Source of the DNA: Mycobacterium sp. MBM
GTDB taxonomy: Bacteria; Actinomycetota; Actinomycetes; Mycobacteriales; Mycobacteriaceae
Length of the DNA stretch: 64,000 nucleotides
Reading direction: 5' to 3'
Assembly: GCA_021648845.1 (NCBI GenBank)
Contig: JAKJHY010000001.1
Location: 248,001 to 312,000, forward strand
Below the pieces are notes generated by a model. The model saw nothing but the letters and a program-made list of their open reading frames with translations, was not told the DNA's origin and ran no database searches. Below are positions 38,692 to 48,150 of this stretch, piece after piece. Made by a program: the position numbers and the translations under genes. Each line of letters opens with the position of its first letter. Position 1 is the first letter of the stretch.

Positions 38692-39297
38692 TCAGCCGGC
38701 GCGCAGGATGGCGACCAGGAAGTCGGCGCCCTCGGTGAATGGACGCAGGTCCCAGGTGGACAGCAGCAGATCCGGCAGCAGTCCGGCCTGCGCGGCGTGG
38801 TCGAGGAAGTCGGTGTGCTCGTACTCGCGGCCGGCGCCGAACCCGATCACCGCGCGTCCCTCGTCGGCGAGGTGCGCACGCAACCGGCTCAGCACCCGGG
38901 CGCGGGTGCTCGGCGCCAGGAAGGTCATCACATTGCCCGCCGAGACGATGATGTCGAAGGGCTCGGTGATGCCGCGGGCCGGCAGGTCCAGTTCGGCGAG
39001 ATCGCCGACCAGCCAGTGCGGACCCGGGTGGTCCTCCTCGGCCGCGGCGATCAGTGCCGGGTCGACATCGACGCCGACGACGTCGTGTCCGGCGGCGGCC
39101 AGGTAGCCGCCCACCCGGCCGGGGCCGCAGCCCGCGTCGAGGATGCGGGCGCCGCGCCGGGCCATCGCATCGATGAGCCGGGCCTCGCCGGCCAGGTCTT
39201 TGCCCGCGCGTGCCATGGACCGGAAGCGGTCGATGTACCACTGCGAATGTCCCGGGTCCGCCGCGACCTTCTGCATCCAGATGCTCTGCTCGACCAT
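38692..39297 (-). CDS. Class-I SAM-dependent methyltransferase
   Basis: This 201-aa protein has the SAM motif ILDAGCGPGRVGGYLAAAG (about 52-70), VVGVDVDPALIAAA and a long VIGFGAGREY strand. The N-terminal MQKVAADPGHSQWYIDRF is common in a mycobacterial group of small unassigned methyltransferases. It is divergent from trmL with 28 bp between starts. The 248 bp upstream of the kinase (38444-38691) that it borders contain no other gene I can support. Target unknown. Confidence 0.85.
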   Translation of the reverse strand: MVEQSIWMQKVAADPGHSQWYIDRFRSMARAGKDLAGEARLIDAMARRGARILDAGCGPGRVGGYLAAAGHDVVGVDVDPALIAAAEEDHPGPHWLVGDLAELDLPARGITEPFDIIVSAGNVMTFLAPSTRARVLSRLRAHLADEGRAVIGFGAGREYEHTDFLDHAAQAGLLPDLLLSTWDLRPFTEGADFLVAILRAG

Positions 39298-39325
39298 GGG
39301 GCCATTATTGAGGAAGGGTGTGCTT

Positions 39326-39790
39326 GTGTTTCACGTGATGTTCTTCTCCCCGCGGATCGCACCCAACACCGGCAATGCGATCCGGATGGTGGCCGCCACC
39401 GGCTGCCATCTGCACCTGGTCGAACCGCTGGGCTTCGACCTGTCCGAGCCGAAGCTGCGCCGGGCGGGGCTGGACTATCACGACCTGGCGTCGGTGACGG
39501 TGCACCCGGACCTGGACGCGGCATGGGCGGCGATCGGTCCGGCGCGGGTGTACGCATTCACCGCGCACGCCGACCGGTCGTTTGCCGAGATCGCGTACCG
39601 GCCCGGCGATGTGCTGATGTTCGGACCCGAACCGACCGGCCTGGACGAGCAGACCCTGGCCGATCCGCACATCACCGCCCGGGTGCGCATCCCGATGCTG
39701 GCCGGACGGCGGTCGCTGAACCTGTCCAACGCCGCGGCCGTCGCCGCCTATGAGGCGTGGCGCCAGCAGGGGTTCACCGGCGCGGTGTGA
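39326..39790 (+). CDS. trmL: tRNA (cytidine/uridine-2'-O-)-methyltransferase, TrmL-like
   Basis: This 154-aa SPOUT-fold enzyme equals M. tuberculosis Rv3366 (spoU) in length. SPOUT motifs: SPRIAPNTGNAIRMVAATG (about 8-26), FGPEPTGLDE (about 98-107) and PMLAGRRSLNLSNAAAVAAY (about 121-140, trefoil knot SAM site). TrmL methylates the ribose at wobble position 34 of certain leucine tRNAs. The GTG start at 39326 begins directly with the first beta strand; other start codons lie upstream. Confidence 0.9.
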   Translation: MFHVMFFSPRIAPNTGNAIRMVAATGCHLHLVEPLGFDLSEPKLRRAGLDYHDLASVTVHPDLDAAWAAIGPARVYAFTAHADRSFAEIAYRPGDVLMFGPEPTGLDEQTLADPHITARVRIPMLAGRRSLNLSNAAAVAAYEAWRQQGFTGAV

Positions 39791-40432
39791 CTACCAGGTG
39801 TTCCAGTGGGTGAGTTCTTCGGCGGGGAGGCGCTTGGCCTTCTTGAAGTCGGTGCCCTTGGTGTAGGCGATCGGGAACAGGCCGCCCTGGGAGTACTTGT
39901 CGAACGGGATGCCGAGCAGTTCGGCGGTCTGCTTCTCGCCGTCGCCCATCAGATGCAGCGATGTCCACGCCGAACCGAGGCCGCGGCTGCGCAGCGCGAG
40001 CATGAAACTCCAGACGGCGGGCATCAGCGAACCCCAGAATCCTGCGCTCATACCGGCCGGGGCGCCATCGGGCCGGCCTTCCAGGCACGGGATCAGCATC
40101 ACCGGAACCTCATGCAGGTGATCGTTGAGGTACTTCGCGGAGTCGACGACCTTCGGGGTCCGTTCGTCCCGGCTGTCGCCGTACTGGGGCTTGGGCGCAT
40201 CGAGATAGGGCGTGGCCGCGATGCGGTAGATATCGGCGATGGCCTTCTTCTTTTCCTCGTCCTCCACGAAGACCCATTGCCAGCCTTGGGAATTGGACCC
40301 TGTCGGCGCCTGCAGCGCGATGTCGAGGCATTCCATCAGGACCTCCCGCGGGACCGGCCTTTCGAAATCGAGCCGCTTGCGCACCGAACGCGTGGTGGTC
40401 AGAACTTCATCCGCGGTCAGGTTGAGTGTCAT
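39791..40432 (-). CDS. Nitroreductase-family FMN protein (Rv3368c-like)
   Basis: This 213-aa protein shows the nitroreductase fold: TTTRSVRKRLDFERPVP (FMN phosphate-binding Arg near residues 14-18), LQAPTGSNSQGWQWVFVED (about 38-56) and AWTSLHLMGDGEKQTAELLGIP (cited for its core). Family members reduce nitro compounds or quinones with NAD(P)H. It is back to back with the PPOX gene (starts 24 bp apart), a pairing conserved in M. tuberculosis (Rv3368c-Rv3369). Confidence 0.9.
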   Translation of the reverse strand: MTLNLTADEVLTTTRSVRKRLDFERPVPREVLMECLDIALQAPTGSNSQGWQWVFVEDEEKKKAIADIYRIAATPYLDAPKPQYGDSRDERTPKVVDSAKYLNDHLHEVPVMLIPCLEGRPDGAPAGMSAGFWGSLMPAVWSFMLALRSRGLGSAWTSLHLMGDGEKQTAELLGIPFDKYSQGGLFPIAYTKGTDFKKAKRLPAEELTHWNTW

Positions 40433-40455
40433 ACCGCGAGACTACATTCGCGGGC

Positions 40456-40869
40456 ATGACTGCAGACCTGACACCGGAAATCGTCGACCGCCTGAACTCC
40501 GACGCGTACGGCTGGCTGACCACCGTCGCCAAGTCCGGACAGCCGGTCCCCAAACTGGTGTGGTTCTTCTTCGACGGCACCGACATCATGGTGTACACCG
40601 AGCCCGGCGCCGCCAAGGTGCGCCACATCCGTAATCATCCGCAGGTGAGCCTGAACCTGGACTCCGACGGCAACGGTGGCGGCATCATCGTGGTCGGCGG
40701 TCCGGCTCGGGTGGACGCCGAGGGCATCGATCTGCGCGAGGATGCACCGTATTGGGCGAAGTACCGGGAGATGTCCGACCGGTTCGGGCTGACGGACTCG
40801 ATGGGCAACTTCAGCACCCGACTGCGGATCGGCATCGACAAGGTGTGGACGACGCCCACCGAGGCGTGA
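40456..40869 (+). CDS. PPOX-class, probably F420-dependent, flavin-binding split-barrel protein
   Basis: This 137-aa protein has the pyridoxamine-5'-phosphate oxidase-like split barrel (DAYGWLTTVAKSGQPVPKLVWFFFDG and AKVRHIRNHPQVSLNLD, cited for fold pattern). Mycobacterial members often bind F420; the Lys/Arg-rich KVRHIRNHP segment fits that group. Rv3369 is the counterpart. ATG 40456 is favoured because TACATT (40443-40448) stands 7 bases upstream; an ATG at 40426 is the alternative. Substrate unknown. Ends one base before the convergent dnaE2. Confidence 0.85.
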   Translation: MTADLTPEIVDRLNSDAYGWLTTVAKSGQPVPKLVWFFFDGTDIMVYTEPGAAKVRHIRNHPQVSLNLDSDGNGGGIIVVGGPARVDAEGIDLREDAPYWAKYREMSDRFGLTDSMGNFSTRLRIGIDKVWTTPTEA

Positions 40870-40870
40870 A

Positions 40871-43800
40871 TCACTGGAAATCCCGCGACCGGGAGCGGAC
40901 CTTCAGATCGATGGGGCTCATCCGGTCCGCGGCCACCGTGACCGCGCCGGTGGCGTTCTGCACGATGCCCCGGATGACCAGCGCCGACGCCGTCTGCGCG
41001 AGCTTTCGGTGGCGGGCCCACACCCCGCGTGAGCACATCACGTTCACCATGCCCGTCTCGTCTTCCAGGTTCATGAACGTCACACCCTGTGCCGTCGCCG
41101 GTCGCTGCCGGTGGGTCACCGCTCCGGCCACCAGCACCCGTGTGCCGTCCGGCACCGAGAGTAGCCGATCGGCGGGCACGATCCCCATCTCGTCGAGCGT
41201 CTCACGCAGGAACTGGGTGGGGTAGCTGTCCGGGGACACCCCGGTGGCCCATACGTCGGCGGCGGCCAGTTCCAGCGCACTCATCCCGGGTAGCGGCGGG
41301 ATATGCGATGACGATCCCACCCCCGGCAGCCGGTCCGGTCGTTCGGCGGCAGCGGCGCCTGCCGCCCACAACCCTTCGCGACGGGTGATCCCGAAACAGC
41401 CGAGCGCACCGGCGGTGGCCAGCGCCTCGGTCTGCGAAACCGAAAGCTGGACTCTGGCCGTCAGGTCCAGAAGCGCGGTGAATGGCCCGTTGGCCGTGCG
41501 CTCGTCGACGATCCGTTGTGCCAGTTCGTCACCGATGTGGCGGACGCTCCCCATCCCCATCCGCACGTCCAGCCCGCGGTTCTCACAGGTGGCGTGCGCC
41601 AGGCTGGCGTTGACATCCGGCCCGTGTACCAGCACGCCGTGCCGGCGCGCATCCGCGACCAGCGACTGCGGGGAATAGAAACCCATCGGCTGGGCCCTCA
41701 GCAGCGCGGCGCAGAACACCGCGGGGTGATGCAGTTTGAACCAGGACGAGTAGAAGACCAGTGAGGCGAAGCTCAGCGAATGGCTCTCGGGGAAGCCGAA
41801 GTTTGCGAAGGCCTCCAGTTTTTCGTAGATCTTCTCGGCCACCTCGCCGGTGATGCCGTGGCGTTCGGCCATCCCGTCATGGAAACGGTCGCGGAGGCGG
41901 CGCATCTTCTCCGTGGACCGTTTGGAGCCCATTGCCCGACGTAACTGGTCGGCCTCGGCCGGGCTGAACCCGGCGCAGTCCACCGCCAGCTGCATCAGCT
42001 GTTCCTGGAACAACGGCACACCGAGGGTCTTGCGCAGCGCGGGTTCCATCGACGGATGGTCGTAGACCACCTCTTCTTCGCCGTTGCGCCGCTTGATGTA
42101 TGGGTGCACCGACCCGCCTTGGATAGGGCCGGGCCGGATGAGCGCGACCTCGACGACCAGGTCGTAGAAGACCCGCGGCTTCAACCGGGGCAGCGTGGCC
42201 ATCTGCGCGCGGGACTCGACCTGGAACACCCCGACGGAATCGGCGCGCTGCAGCATCTCGTAGACGCCCGCTTCGGACAGGTCCAGCTTCGACAGGTCCA
42301 CGTCGAGTCCCTTGTGCTCGCGCACCAGGTCGATGGCATAGTGCAAAGCTGACAGCATCCCCAGACCGAGCAGATCGAACTTGACCAAACCTATTGCCGC
42401 ACAGTCATCTTTATCCCACTGCAGCACACTGCGGTTGGCCATCCGGGCCCATTCCACCGGGCAGACGTCAGCGATCGGGCGATCGCATATCACCATGCCG
42501 CCGGAGTGAATGCCCATGTGCCGCGGCAGATTGGAGATCTGGGTGGCCAGCTCGACCACCTGTTCGGGAATATCCTCCACGTCGGGCGAATCGGCCAGCC
42601 CGTTCCACCGGCTGATCTGCTTGCTCCAGGCGTCCTGTTGCCCCTGGGAGAAGCCCAGGGCACGCGCCATGTCCCGGATGGCGCTGCGGCCCCGGTAGGT
42701 GATGACGTTGGCGACCTGGGCGGCGTAGTCCCGACCGTACGTGTCATAGACGTACTGGATGACGTCCTCGCGCAGGTCCGATTCGATGTCGATATCGATA
42801 TCGGGTGGGCCGTCACGTGCCGGGGACAGGAACCGTTCGAACAACAACTCGTTGGCGATGGGGTCGACGTTGGTGACCTTGAGCGCATAGCAGACCGCCG
42901 AGTTGGCCGCCGACCCCCTTCCCTGGCAAAGGATGTCGCGCTCCCGGCAGAACCGGGTGATGTCGTGCACCACCAGGAAGTAGCCCGGGAAGTCCAGCTT
43001 GTCGATGATGGCCAGTTCGTGTTCGATCTGCGCGTAGGCCTTGGGGGCCCGGTCCGGTGGCCCGTAGCGTTCCCGTGCCCCGTTGCGCACCAGTTGCCGC
43101 AGCCAGCTCGATTCGGTGTGCCCGTCCGGCACGTTGAACGGTGGGAGTTGGGGGGCGATCAGCGCCAGTCCGAACGCGCACTGTTCACCCAATTCCGCGG
43201 ATGCCGTGACGATTTCGGGGCTGAACAGCTGGGCCATCTCATCCCCCGACCGCAGGTGCGCCCCACCCAACGGGGCCAGATATCCGGCCGCATCGTCCAT
43301 CGAGTTGCGGGCCCTGATGGCCGCCATTGCCATGGCGAGCCGGCCCCGCGCCGGCGCCGCGAAGTGTGCCCCGGTGGTGGCGATCACGTTCAGGCCGAAC
43401 CGGGGTGCCAGCGCGGCCAGGGCGGCGTTGCGTTCGTCGTCGAGCGGATGTCCGTGATGGGTGAGTTCGACACTGACCCGGTCGGCGCCGAATCGGTCCA
43501 CCAGGTCGGCCAGCGCCCGCTCGGCGGCGTCCGGACCGCCATCTGTAAATGCTTGTCGAACATGTCCTTTGCGGCAACCGGTGAGGATATGCCAGTGCCC
43601 GCCGGCGGCCTCGGTCAGCGTGTCGAAATCGTAACGCGGCTTGCCCTTCTCGCCACCGGCGAGATGCGCCGCCGAGATCTGGCGCGACAGCCGCCGGTAG
43701 CCTTCCGCCCCCCGGGCCAGCACCAGTAGATGCGGTCCGGGTGGGTCGGGTTGTTCGGTGCGCGGCACATTACCCAACGACAGCTCGGCGCCGAACACGG

Positions 43801-44167
43801 TGGACATGCCGAGTTCGCGGGCCGCCTCGGCGAACCGCACCACCCCGTAGAGACCGTCGTGGTCGGTCAACGCGATGGCCCGCAGATCCAGTCGGGCCGC
43901 CTCCTCCACCAACTCTTCGGGGGTGCTGGCGCCGTCGAGAAAACTGTAGGCCGAATGCGCGTGCAGTTCGGCATACGGCACCGAGGACCCGGAACGCCGC
44001 ACCCTTTCCGGCTGGTATGCGCCGCGCTTGCGCGACCAGGCCGGGCTGTCCCCGCCGTCACCGGGGGGCTCCAGGGGCAGGCCGGATCGCCGCGGCTTGC
44101 CGCGCGGCCTGCTGTTGAGCACCCGCTCCATCTCGGCCCAGCTCGGCGGCCCATTATGCCAACCCAT
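40871..44167 (-). CDS. dnaE2: Error-prone DNA polymerase DnaE2 (ImuC)
   Basis: This 1098-aa C-family polymerase copies damaged DNA in the SOS response and causes induced mutagenesis, working with ImuA' and ImuB, which are not in this window. The N-terminal PHP domain begins YAELHAHSAYSFLDGAS (about 65-81) with DHDGLYG. The polymerase metal ligands are in GPPDIDIDIESDLRED (about 458-473). Later blocks include LPRHMGIHSGGMV and SFASLVFYSSWFKLHHPAVF. A C-terminal OB fold (VLVAGAVTHRQRPATAQGV) follows. A perfect LexA box lies 12 bp upstream of the start. Length is close to Rv3370c. Confidence 0.96.
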   Translation of the reverse strand: MGWHNGPPSWAEMERVLNSRPRGKPRRSGLPLEPPGDGGDSPAWSRKRGAYQPERVRRSGSSVPYAELHAHSAYSFLDGASTPEELVEEAARLDLRAIALTDHDGLYGVVRFAEAARELGMSTVFGAELSLGNVPRTEQPDPPGPHLLVLARGAEGYRRLSRQISAAHLAGGEKGKPRYDFDTLTEAAGGHWHILTGCRKGHVRQAFTDGGPDAAERALADLVDRFGADRVSVELTHHGHPLDDERNAALAALAPRFGLNVIATTGAHFAAPARGRLAMAMAAIRARNSMDDAAGYLAPLGGAHLRSGDEMAQLFSPEIVTASAELGEQCAFGLALIAPQLPPFNVPDGHTESSWLRQLVRNGARERYGPPDRAPKAYAQIEHELAIIDKLDFPGYFLVVHDITRFCRERDILCQGRGSAANSAVCYALKVTNVDPIANELLFERFLSPARDGPPDIDIDIESDLREDVIQYVYDTYGRDYAAQVANVITYRGRSAIRDMARALGFSQGQQDAWSKQISRWNGLADSPDVEDIPEQVVELATQISNLPRHMGIHSGGMVICDRPIADVCPVEWARMANRSVLQWDKDDCAAIGLVKFDLLGLGMLSALHYAIDLVREHKGLDVDLSKLDLSEAGVYEMLQRADSVGVFQVESRAQMATLPRLKPRVFYDLVVEVALIRPGPIQGGSVHPYIKRRNGEEEVVYDHPSMEPALRKTLGVPLFQEQLMQLAVDCAGFSPAEADQLRRAMGSKRSTEKMRRLRDRFHDGMAERHGITGEVAEKIYEKLEAFANFGFPESHSLSFASLVFYSSWFKLHHPAVFCAALLRAQPMGFYSPQSLVADARRHGVLVHGPDVNASLAHATCENRGLDVRMGMGSVRHIGDELAQRIVDERTANGPFTALLDLTARVQLSVSQTEALATAGALGCFGITRREGLWAAGAAAAERPDRLPGVGSSSHIPPLPGMSALELAAADVWATGVSPDSYPTQFLRETLDEMGIVPADRLLSVPDGTRVLVAGAVTHRQRPATAQGVTFMNLEDETGMVNVMCSRGVWARHRKLAQTASALVIRGIVQNATGAVTVAADRMSPIDLKVRSRSRDFQ

Positions 44168-44179
44168 CGGATCACGATA

Positions 44180-44195
44180 TCGAACAAATGTTCGA
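44180..44195. promoter_or_regulatory. LexA (SOS) box of dnaE2
   Basis: TCGAACAAATGTTCGA is a perfect match to the mycobacterial SOS box TCGAAC-N4-GTTCGA, and the palindrome extends to 44177-44198. It ends 12 bp from the dnaE2 start. On the minus strand TATCGT, six bases before ATG, can act as -10, so LexA would cover the promoter. Confidence 0.94.
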
Positions 44196-44401
44196 TATGT
44201 CCAGCCTCCACTGACTCAAACTTTTTGTCATGTTCGTCGGGTTAAGACTGGCGGCATGTCAGAAGGAGTGTCAGATGACCAGATCGGCGCCGCCCGATGA
44301 TGCGCAGAACCAGCACAACCGTCCCACCCCGACCACGGTGCTCACATCACCACAGCGATCGGAGTCCGGGACGTGTCGTACCCCTCTGGGAGAATTCTGG
44401 T

Positions 44402-45712
44402 ATGCCGCCTCCGACAACGCCTTACGCGACTCACGTGGTGGAGTCGCGGCTGGATGCGTTGTTCGACGAGATGGCGGAGTTGACCGGGCAGCGCAATGCG
44501 ATCGATGGCCGGTTGGTGGAGATCATCGCCGAGATCGACGGCAGGGGTGCACCCGACGGGAACGCGTTGTGGGGTGCCACGGGGTGTCGGTCGATTGCGG
44601 CGTTGGTGGCGTGCAAGACCGGGGTGAGCCCGAGCAGGGCCGAGACCATGGTGGCCGTCGCGCACCGCATCGACGAACTCCCGCATTGTGTGGCGGGATT
44701 GCGGGAGGGGCGGGTGTCATTGGATCAGGTCGGGGTGATCGCCGAGCGCGGCGGGCCGGGCTGCGATGAGCATTACGCGGAGTTGGTGCAGGTCGCCACC
44801 GTCACCCAGCTGCGCACCGCGGTCAAGCAGGAACCCCGCCCGGAGCCGGATGCGAAGCCGGAACCGACCCGCCGCATCACCAAGAGCGAAGGGGTGGACT
44901 CGACCACGTGGCGGATCACGCTGCCGAAGGTGGAGGCCGCGAAGTTCGAGGCCGGCCTGGGTTCGCACCGCGACGCATTGATCGCGGACTGGAAACGCGA
45001 CCACGACCCGCACGATGCGATTGATCCGCAGGACGGGGATCGACGCGATGTCGACGCGTCCGACGGGACGTCGGGGCAGGCCCCGCCGTTTCCCGACGGA
45101 GTGGATGCGTTCATGAGCCTCGTGGAGGCCGGCTGGGATGCCGAGGTGGCGGCGCGTCCGCATGGTGCGCGCACCACCGTGGTCATGCACCTCGACCTCG
45201 AGCAGCGGGTGGCGGCGCTGCACCTGGGTCCGGCCCTTCCGGAGGCGGATCGCCGGTTTCTGCTCTGCGATGCGACCTGTGAGGTGTGGTTTGAGCGCCA
45301 CGGCCGCCCGATCGGGGCCGGACGTAGCACCCGGACGGTGGGGCGGCGGTTGCGGCGGGCGTTGGAGCACCGCGACCGCACCTGTGTGGTGCCCGGGTGC
45401 GGGGCCACCCAGGGTTTGCATGCGCATCATTTGGTGCACTGGGAGGACGACGGGCCCACCGAACTGTGGAACCTGGTGTTGCTCTGCCCATTTCACCACC
45501 GCATGCATCACCGGGGCGGGATCACCCTGACCGGGCCCGCCGACAACGTGAAAGTCACCGACAGCGACGGCGCGGAGCTGACCGACGGATCACTGGCCCG
45601 ACCACCCACCACCGCCCCACCGGACGTGCCACCGTGTCCCGGCCCGAAAGGCGAACGCGCCCAATGGTGGTGGTACACCCCGTATGACCCACCACCAGCC
45701 TCGACCAACTAG
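44402..45712 (+). CDS. 13E12-family DUF222/HNH endonuclease-like protein
   Basis: This 436-aa protein has the DUF222 region (about 10-290: VESRLDALFDEMAELTGQRNAIDGRLVEI and GRVSLDQVGVIAER, cited for pattern) and a C-terminal HNH domain: CVVPGCGATQGLHAHHLVHWEDDGPT then NLVLLCPFHHRMHHRGG (about 340-390, Cys pair and His-His of the zinc-stabilised nuclease). The family is named after the repeated REP13E12 element of M. tuberculosis and is multicopy in mycobacteria; its activity and mobility are unproven. ATG 44402 follows GGGAGA (44388-44393). The 44199-44401 leader has no other gene I can support, and no terminal repeats were seen. Confidence 0.85.
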   Translation: MPPPTTPYATHVVESRLDALFDEMAELTGQRNAIDGRLVEIIAEIDGRGAPDGNALWGATGCRSIAALVACKTGVSPSRAETMVAVAHRIDELPHCVAGLREGRVSLDQVGVIAERGGPGCDEHYAELVQVATVTQLRTAVKQEPRPEPDAKPEPTRRITKSEGVDSTTWRITLPKVEAAKFEAGLGSHRDALIADWKRDHDPHDAIDPQDGDRRDVDASDGTSGQAPPFPDGVDAFMSLVEAGWDAEVAARPHGARTTVVMHLDLEQRVAALHLGPALPEADRRFLLCDATCEVWFERHGRPIGAGRSTRTVGRRLRRALEHRDRTCVVPGCGATQGLHAHHLVHWEDDGPTELWNLVLLCPFHHRMHHRGGITLTGPADNVKVTDSDGAELTDGSLARPPTTAPPDVPPCPGPKGERAQWWWYTPYDPPPASTN

Positions 45713-45719
45713 CGCTGCA

Positions 45720-47231
45720 CTACTCCTGCAACGCCGGTGTGTCGCGCCGCAGCGTCTGCCCGGTGAAAAAATCCGGCCGCTGCGAACGCATCACCAGCAT
45801 CAGCACCGCGCCGAGCGCGAGGATCCCGAATCCGATGAAGAACACCAAGCCGATTCCACCTATTGCCGCACCGCTGCCGTTCTCCGGGTTCATGCTCTCG
45901 CCGATCGCGATCACGAACACCGTCGCCAACATCAGCCCGCCCAGCAGCGGGAACACAAACTTGAACACGATGTTGTGGGCGCTGTCGAACAGTTCCCGAC
46001 GGAAGAACCAGACGCACGCGAACGCGGTGATGCCGTAATACCAGCAGATCATGATGCCCAGCGCGGCGATGGTGTCCCAGAGCGCGTTGTCGGACAACAA
46101 CTTCACCACCGTATAGAAGCCTCCGGTCAGCACCCCGGCGACCACCGTCGAGTACACCGGCGTCAGGAAGCGCGGGCTCACCTCGGCGAAGCGGGCCGGG
46201 AAGGCCTTGTACGCCCCCATCGCCAGCATGGCGCGGGCGGCCGGCAGGAACGTGGTCTGCAGGCTGGCCACCGACGAGGCGAACACCGCCAGATACAGCA
46301 GCGGCCCGAACCATGGGCCCAGGACCGGATCGGCCAGCGCGCCGAACACGTTCTCCGAGTTGTCCGGATTGCCCAGTCCCAGCCCCTCCGCACCGATGCC
46401 GGCGTACATCATCACCGCCACCGCGATCAACAGATACGTGATCAGAATCGAAATGACGCAGAGCAATCCGGCGCGCCCGGGCACCTTCGTCGGATCCTTG
46501 GATTCCTCGCCGAGGGTCAGGCAGGTGTCCCAGCCCCAGAACGCGAAGATCGAACCGGTGAGCCCGACGGCGAACACCGCCAGCGTCAGACCGGTGAACG
46601 GGTTGAACCAGTCCAGGTCGAAACTCAGGCCGGCCGGGGCATCGCCTCGGCTCACATGGACGAACGCGGTGACCGCGAAGGCCACCAGCACCAACAACTG
46701 GAAGCCCACCAGCACGTACTGGACCCGCTCGCTGGTGGTGATACCGCGGCTGGCGATCAGCGTGGCGAGCGCGATGAACACCAATGTCGTGATGATGTTG
46801 ACGGGCTTGTTGCCCGCGAGGTCCGCGATCGCGGGCTGGCCGGCGACCCGCGCGATCAGTAGGTAGAAGAACTCGACCGCGATGGCGGCCAGGTTGGACA
46901 GCACGATGATCGAGGCCACCACCATCCCCCACCCACACATCCAGCCCACATAGGGCCCGAATGCCTTGGTGGACCAGGTGAACGAGGCCCCGCAGTCCGG
47001 GGTGCGGGAGTTCAGCTCGCGATAGGCGTACGCGGTGAGGAACATCGGGATGAAGCCGGCGATGAAGATCGCCGGCATCTTCAGACCGACCGTGGCGACG
47101 ATGACGCCGATACTCGCGGTCAGCGTGTAACCGGGCGCCACACAGGAGATTCCGAGCACGGCTCCGGAAAGGGTGCCGACCTTACCCGCCGCCAGGCCTT
47201 TCGACAGTGTTCCCGAATCCTGGGTGGTCAT
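45720..47231 (-). CDS. APC-superfamily amino acid permease (second permease-Usp pair)
   Basis: This 503-aa, roughly 12-helix protein is an amino-acid/polyamine permease. It shares the TPDCGASFTW.TKAFGP loop with the permease at 5268-6776, and has LGISCVAPGYTLTASIG as helix 1. Its ATG overlaps the stop of the upstream tandem universal stress gene by four bases. The order (stress protein first, permease second) is reversed relative to the first pair. Substrate unknown. Confidence 0.88.
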   Translation of the reverse strand: MTTQDSGTLSKGLAAGKVGTLSGAVLGISCVAPGYTLTASIGVIVATVGLKMPAIFIAGFIPMFLTAYAYRELNSRTPDCGASFTWSTKAFGPYVGWMCGWGMVVASIIVLSNLAAIAVEFFYLLIARVAGQPAIADLAGNKPVNIITTLVFIALATLIASRGITTSERVQYVLVGFQLLVLVAFAVTAFVHVSRGDAPAGLSFDLDWFNPFTGLTLAVFAVGLTGSIFAFWGWDTCLTLGEESKDPTKVPGRAGLLCVISILITYLLIAVAVMMYAGIGAEGLGLGNPDNSENVFGALADPVLGPWFGPLLYLAVFASSVASLQTTFLPAARAMLAMGAYKAFPARFAEVSPRFLTPVYSTVVAGVLTGGFYTVVKLLSDNALWDTIAALGIMICWYYGITAFACVWFFRRELFDSAHNIVFKFVFPLLGGLMLATVFVIAIGESMNPENGSGAAIGGIGLVFFIGFGILALGAVLMLVMRSQRPDFFTGQTLRRDTPALQE

Positions 47232-48097
47232 GAATTCTCCTCATCGGCGGATCGGGGTACGACAACCATCGGGACGTCGAGCACACGCAACATCTTGGCC
47301 GCCGTCGAACCGAGGAACAGCCGGCGCGGCGCGGCCAACCGACTGGAACCGACCATCAGCAGATCGCCGTCCTGCCAGGGCAGTCTGCTCACCGCGTCCT
47401 CCACCGTCGAACCGTCGACCACCGTCGAGGTCACCGAGAAGCCCTCGGGAAGATAATTTTTCGCCTCCTCCAACACGTGGTGGGCGTGCGCCATCGCCCG
47501 CTCTCGCAGCGCTTCGGCGTCGCTGCGCAACGACCCGTACATCGGGTCGAGGGCCACCAGCGACACCAGCCGCAACGGCACATCCGCGGCCTTCGCGGCC
47601 CGCAACGCCGCATCCAGCAGCGCATCGGCCCCGGCGCGCTCGCCGATGGCGCAGGTCACCTCGCGCACCCTCGGCACGGTCGACAACCGAGTGCCCTTCG
47701 GGGCCACGGCCACCGGTACCGGGGCCGAGTACAGCAGTTCGTTGACCACCGAACCGAGCGAGAAGCTGCCGACCAGACCTCCACCGGAGCCGCCGACGAC
47801 GAGTGCCTCCGCGCCGAGCCGGCGGACCTCGCGGATGAGGCCGTCGGCCGGTGAGTTGCTGAAGCTGACGTGGGGGTGGGCCACCACATCGTCGGGGATG
47901 TCGGCCATCGCGTCGGCCAGCCACTCCTGTGCCTGTTCGGCCAGCACGTCCTCCGGGACGATCGCCGGGATGCCGCGGTCCTGCGGCAGCACCAGGCACA
48001 GGTCCAGTTCGGCGCCGAGGCTGCGGGCCAAGCGGACGCCGAGGGCGACCGCGTCCGCGCCGCCGGGGATGGCGAGGTATCCGACAACCAGTCTCAT
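47228..48097 (-). CDS. Tandem-domain universal stress protein (second copy)
   Basis: This 289-aa protein has two UspA domains (about 1-140 and 145-285). The second nucleotide loop, VGSSRLAAPRRLFLGSTAAKML (about 252-273, quoted for its pattern only), is nearly identical to that of the paralog at 6798-7655; the first, VVGGSGGGLVGSFSLGSVV, fits the G-rich ATP-binding pattern. It is translationally coupled to the permease gene that follows. Confidence 0.86.
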   Translation of the reverse strand: MRLVVGYLAIPGGADAVALGVRLARSLGAELDLCLVLPQDRGIPAIVPEDVLAEQAQEWLADAMADIPDDVVAHPHVSFSNSPADGLIREVRRLGAEALVVGGSGGGLVGSFSLGSVVNELLYSAPVPVAVAPKGTRLSTVPRVREVTCAIGERAGADALLDAALRAAKAADVPLRLVSLVALDPMYGSLRSDAEALRERAMAHAHHVLEEAKNYLPEGFSVTSTVVDGSTVEDAVSRLPWQDGDLLMVGSSRLAAPRRLFLGSTAAKMLRVLDVPMVVVPRSADEENS

Positions 48098-48150
48098 CGG
48101 GCCATCCTGTCAACGCGCGGCGATGCGCACTGGCGTTTGGCGCTACGAAA

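Noticed and set aside
44199-44401. Small coding frame between dnaE2 and the 13E12 gene
   Set aside because: A short frame from about 44256 has a ribosome-like AAGGAG, but it runs into a shifted frame of the 13E12 gene and shows no recognisable sequence.
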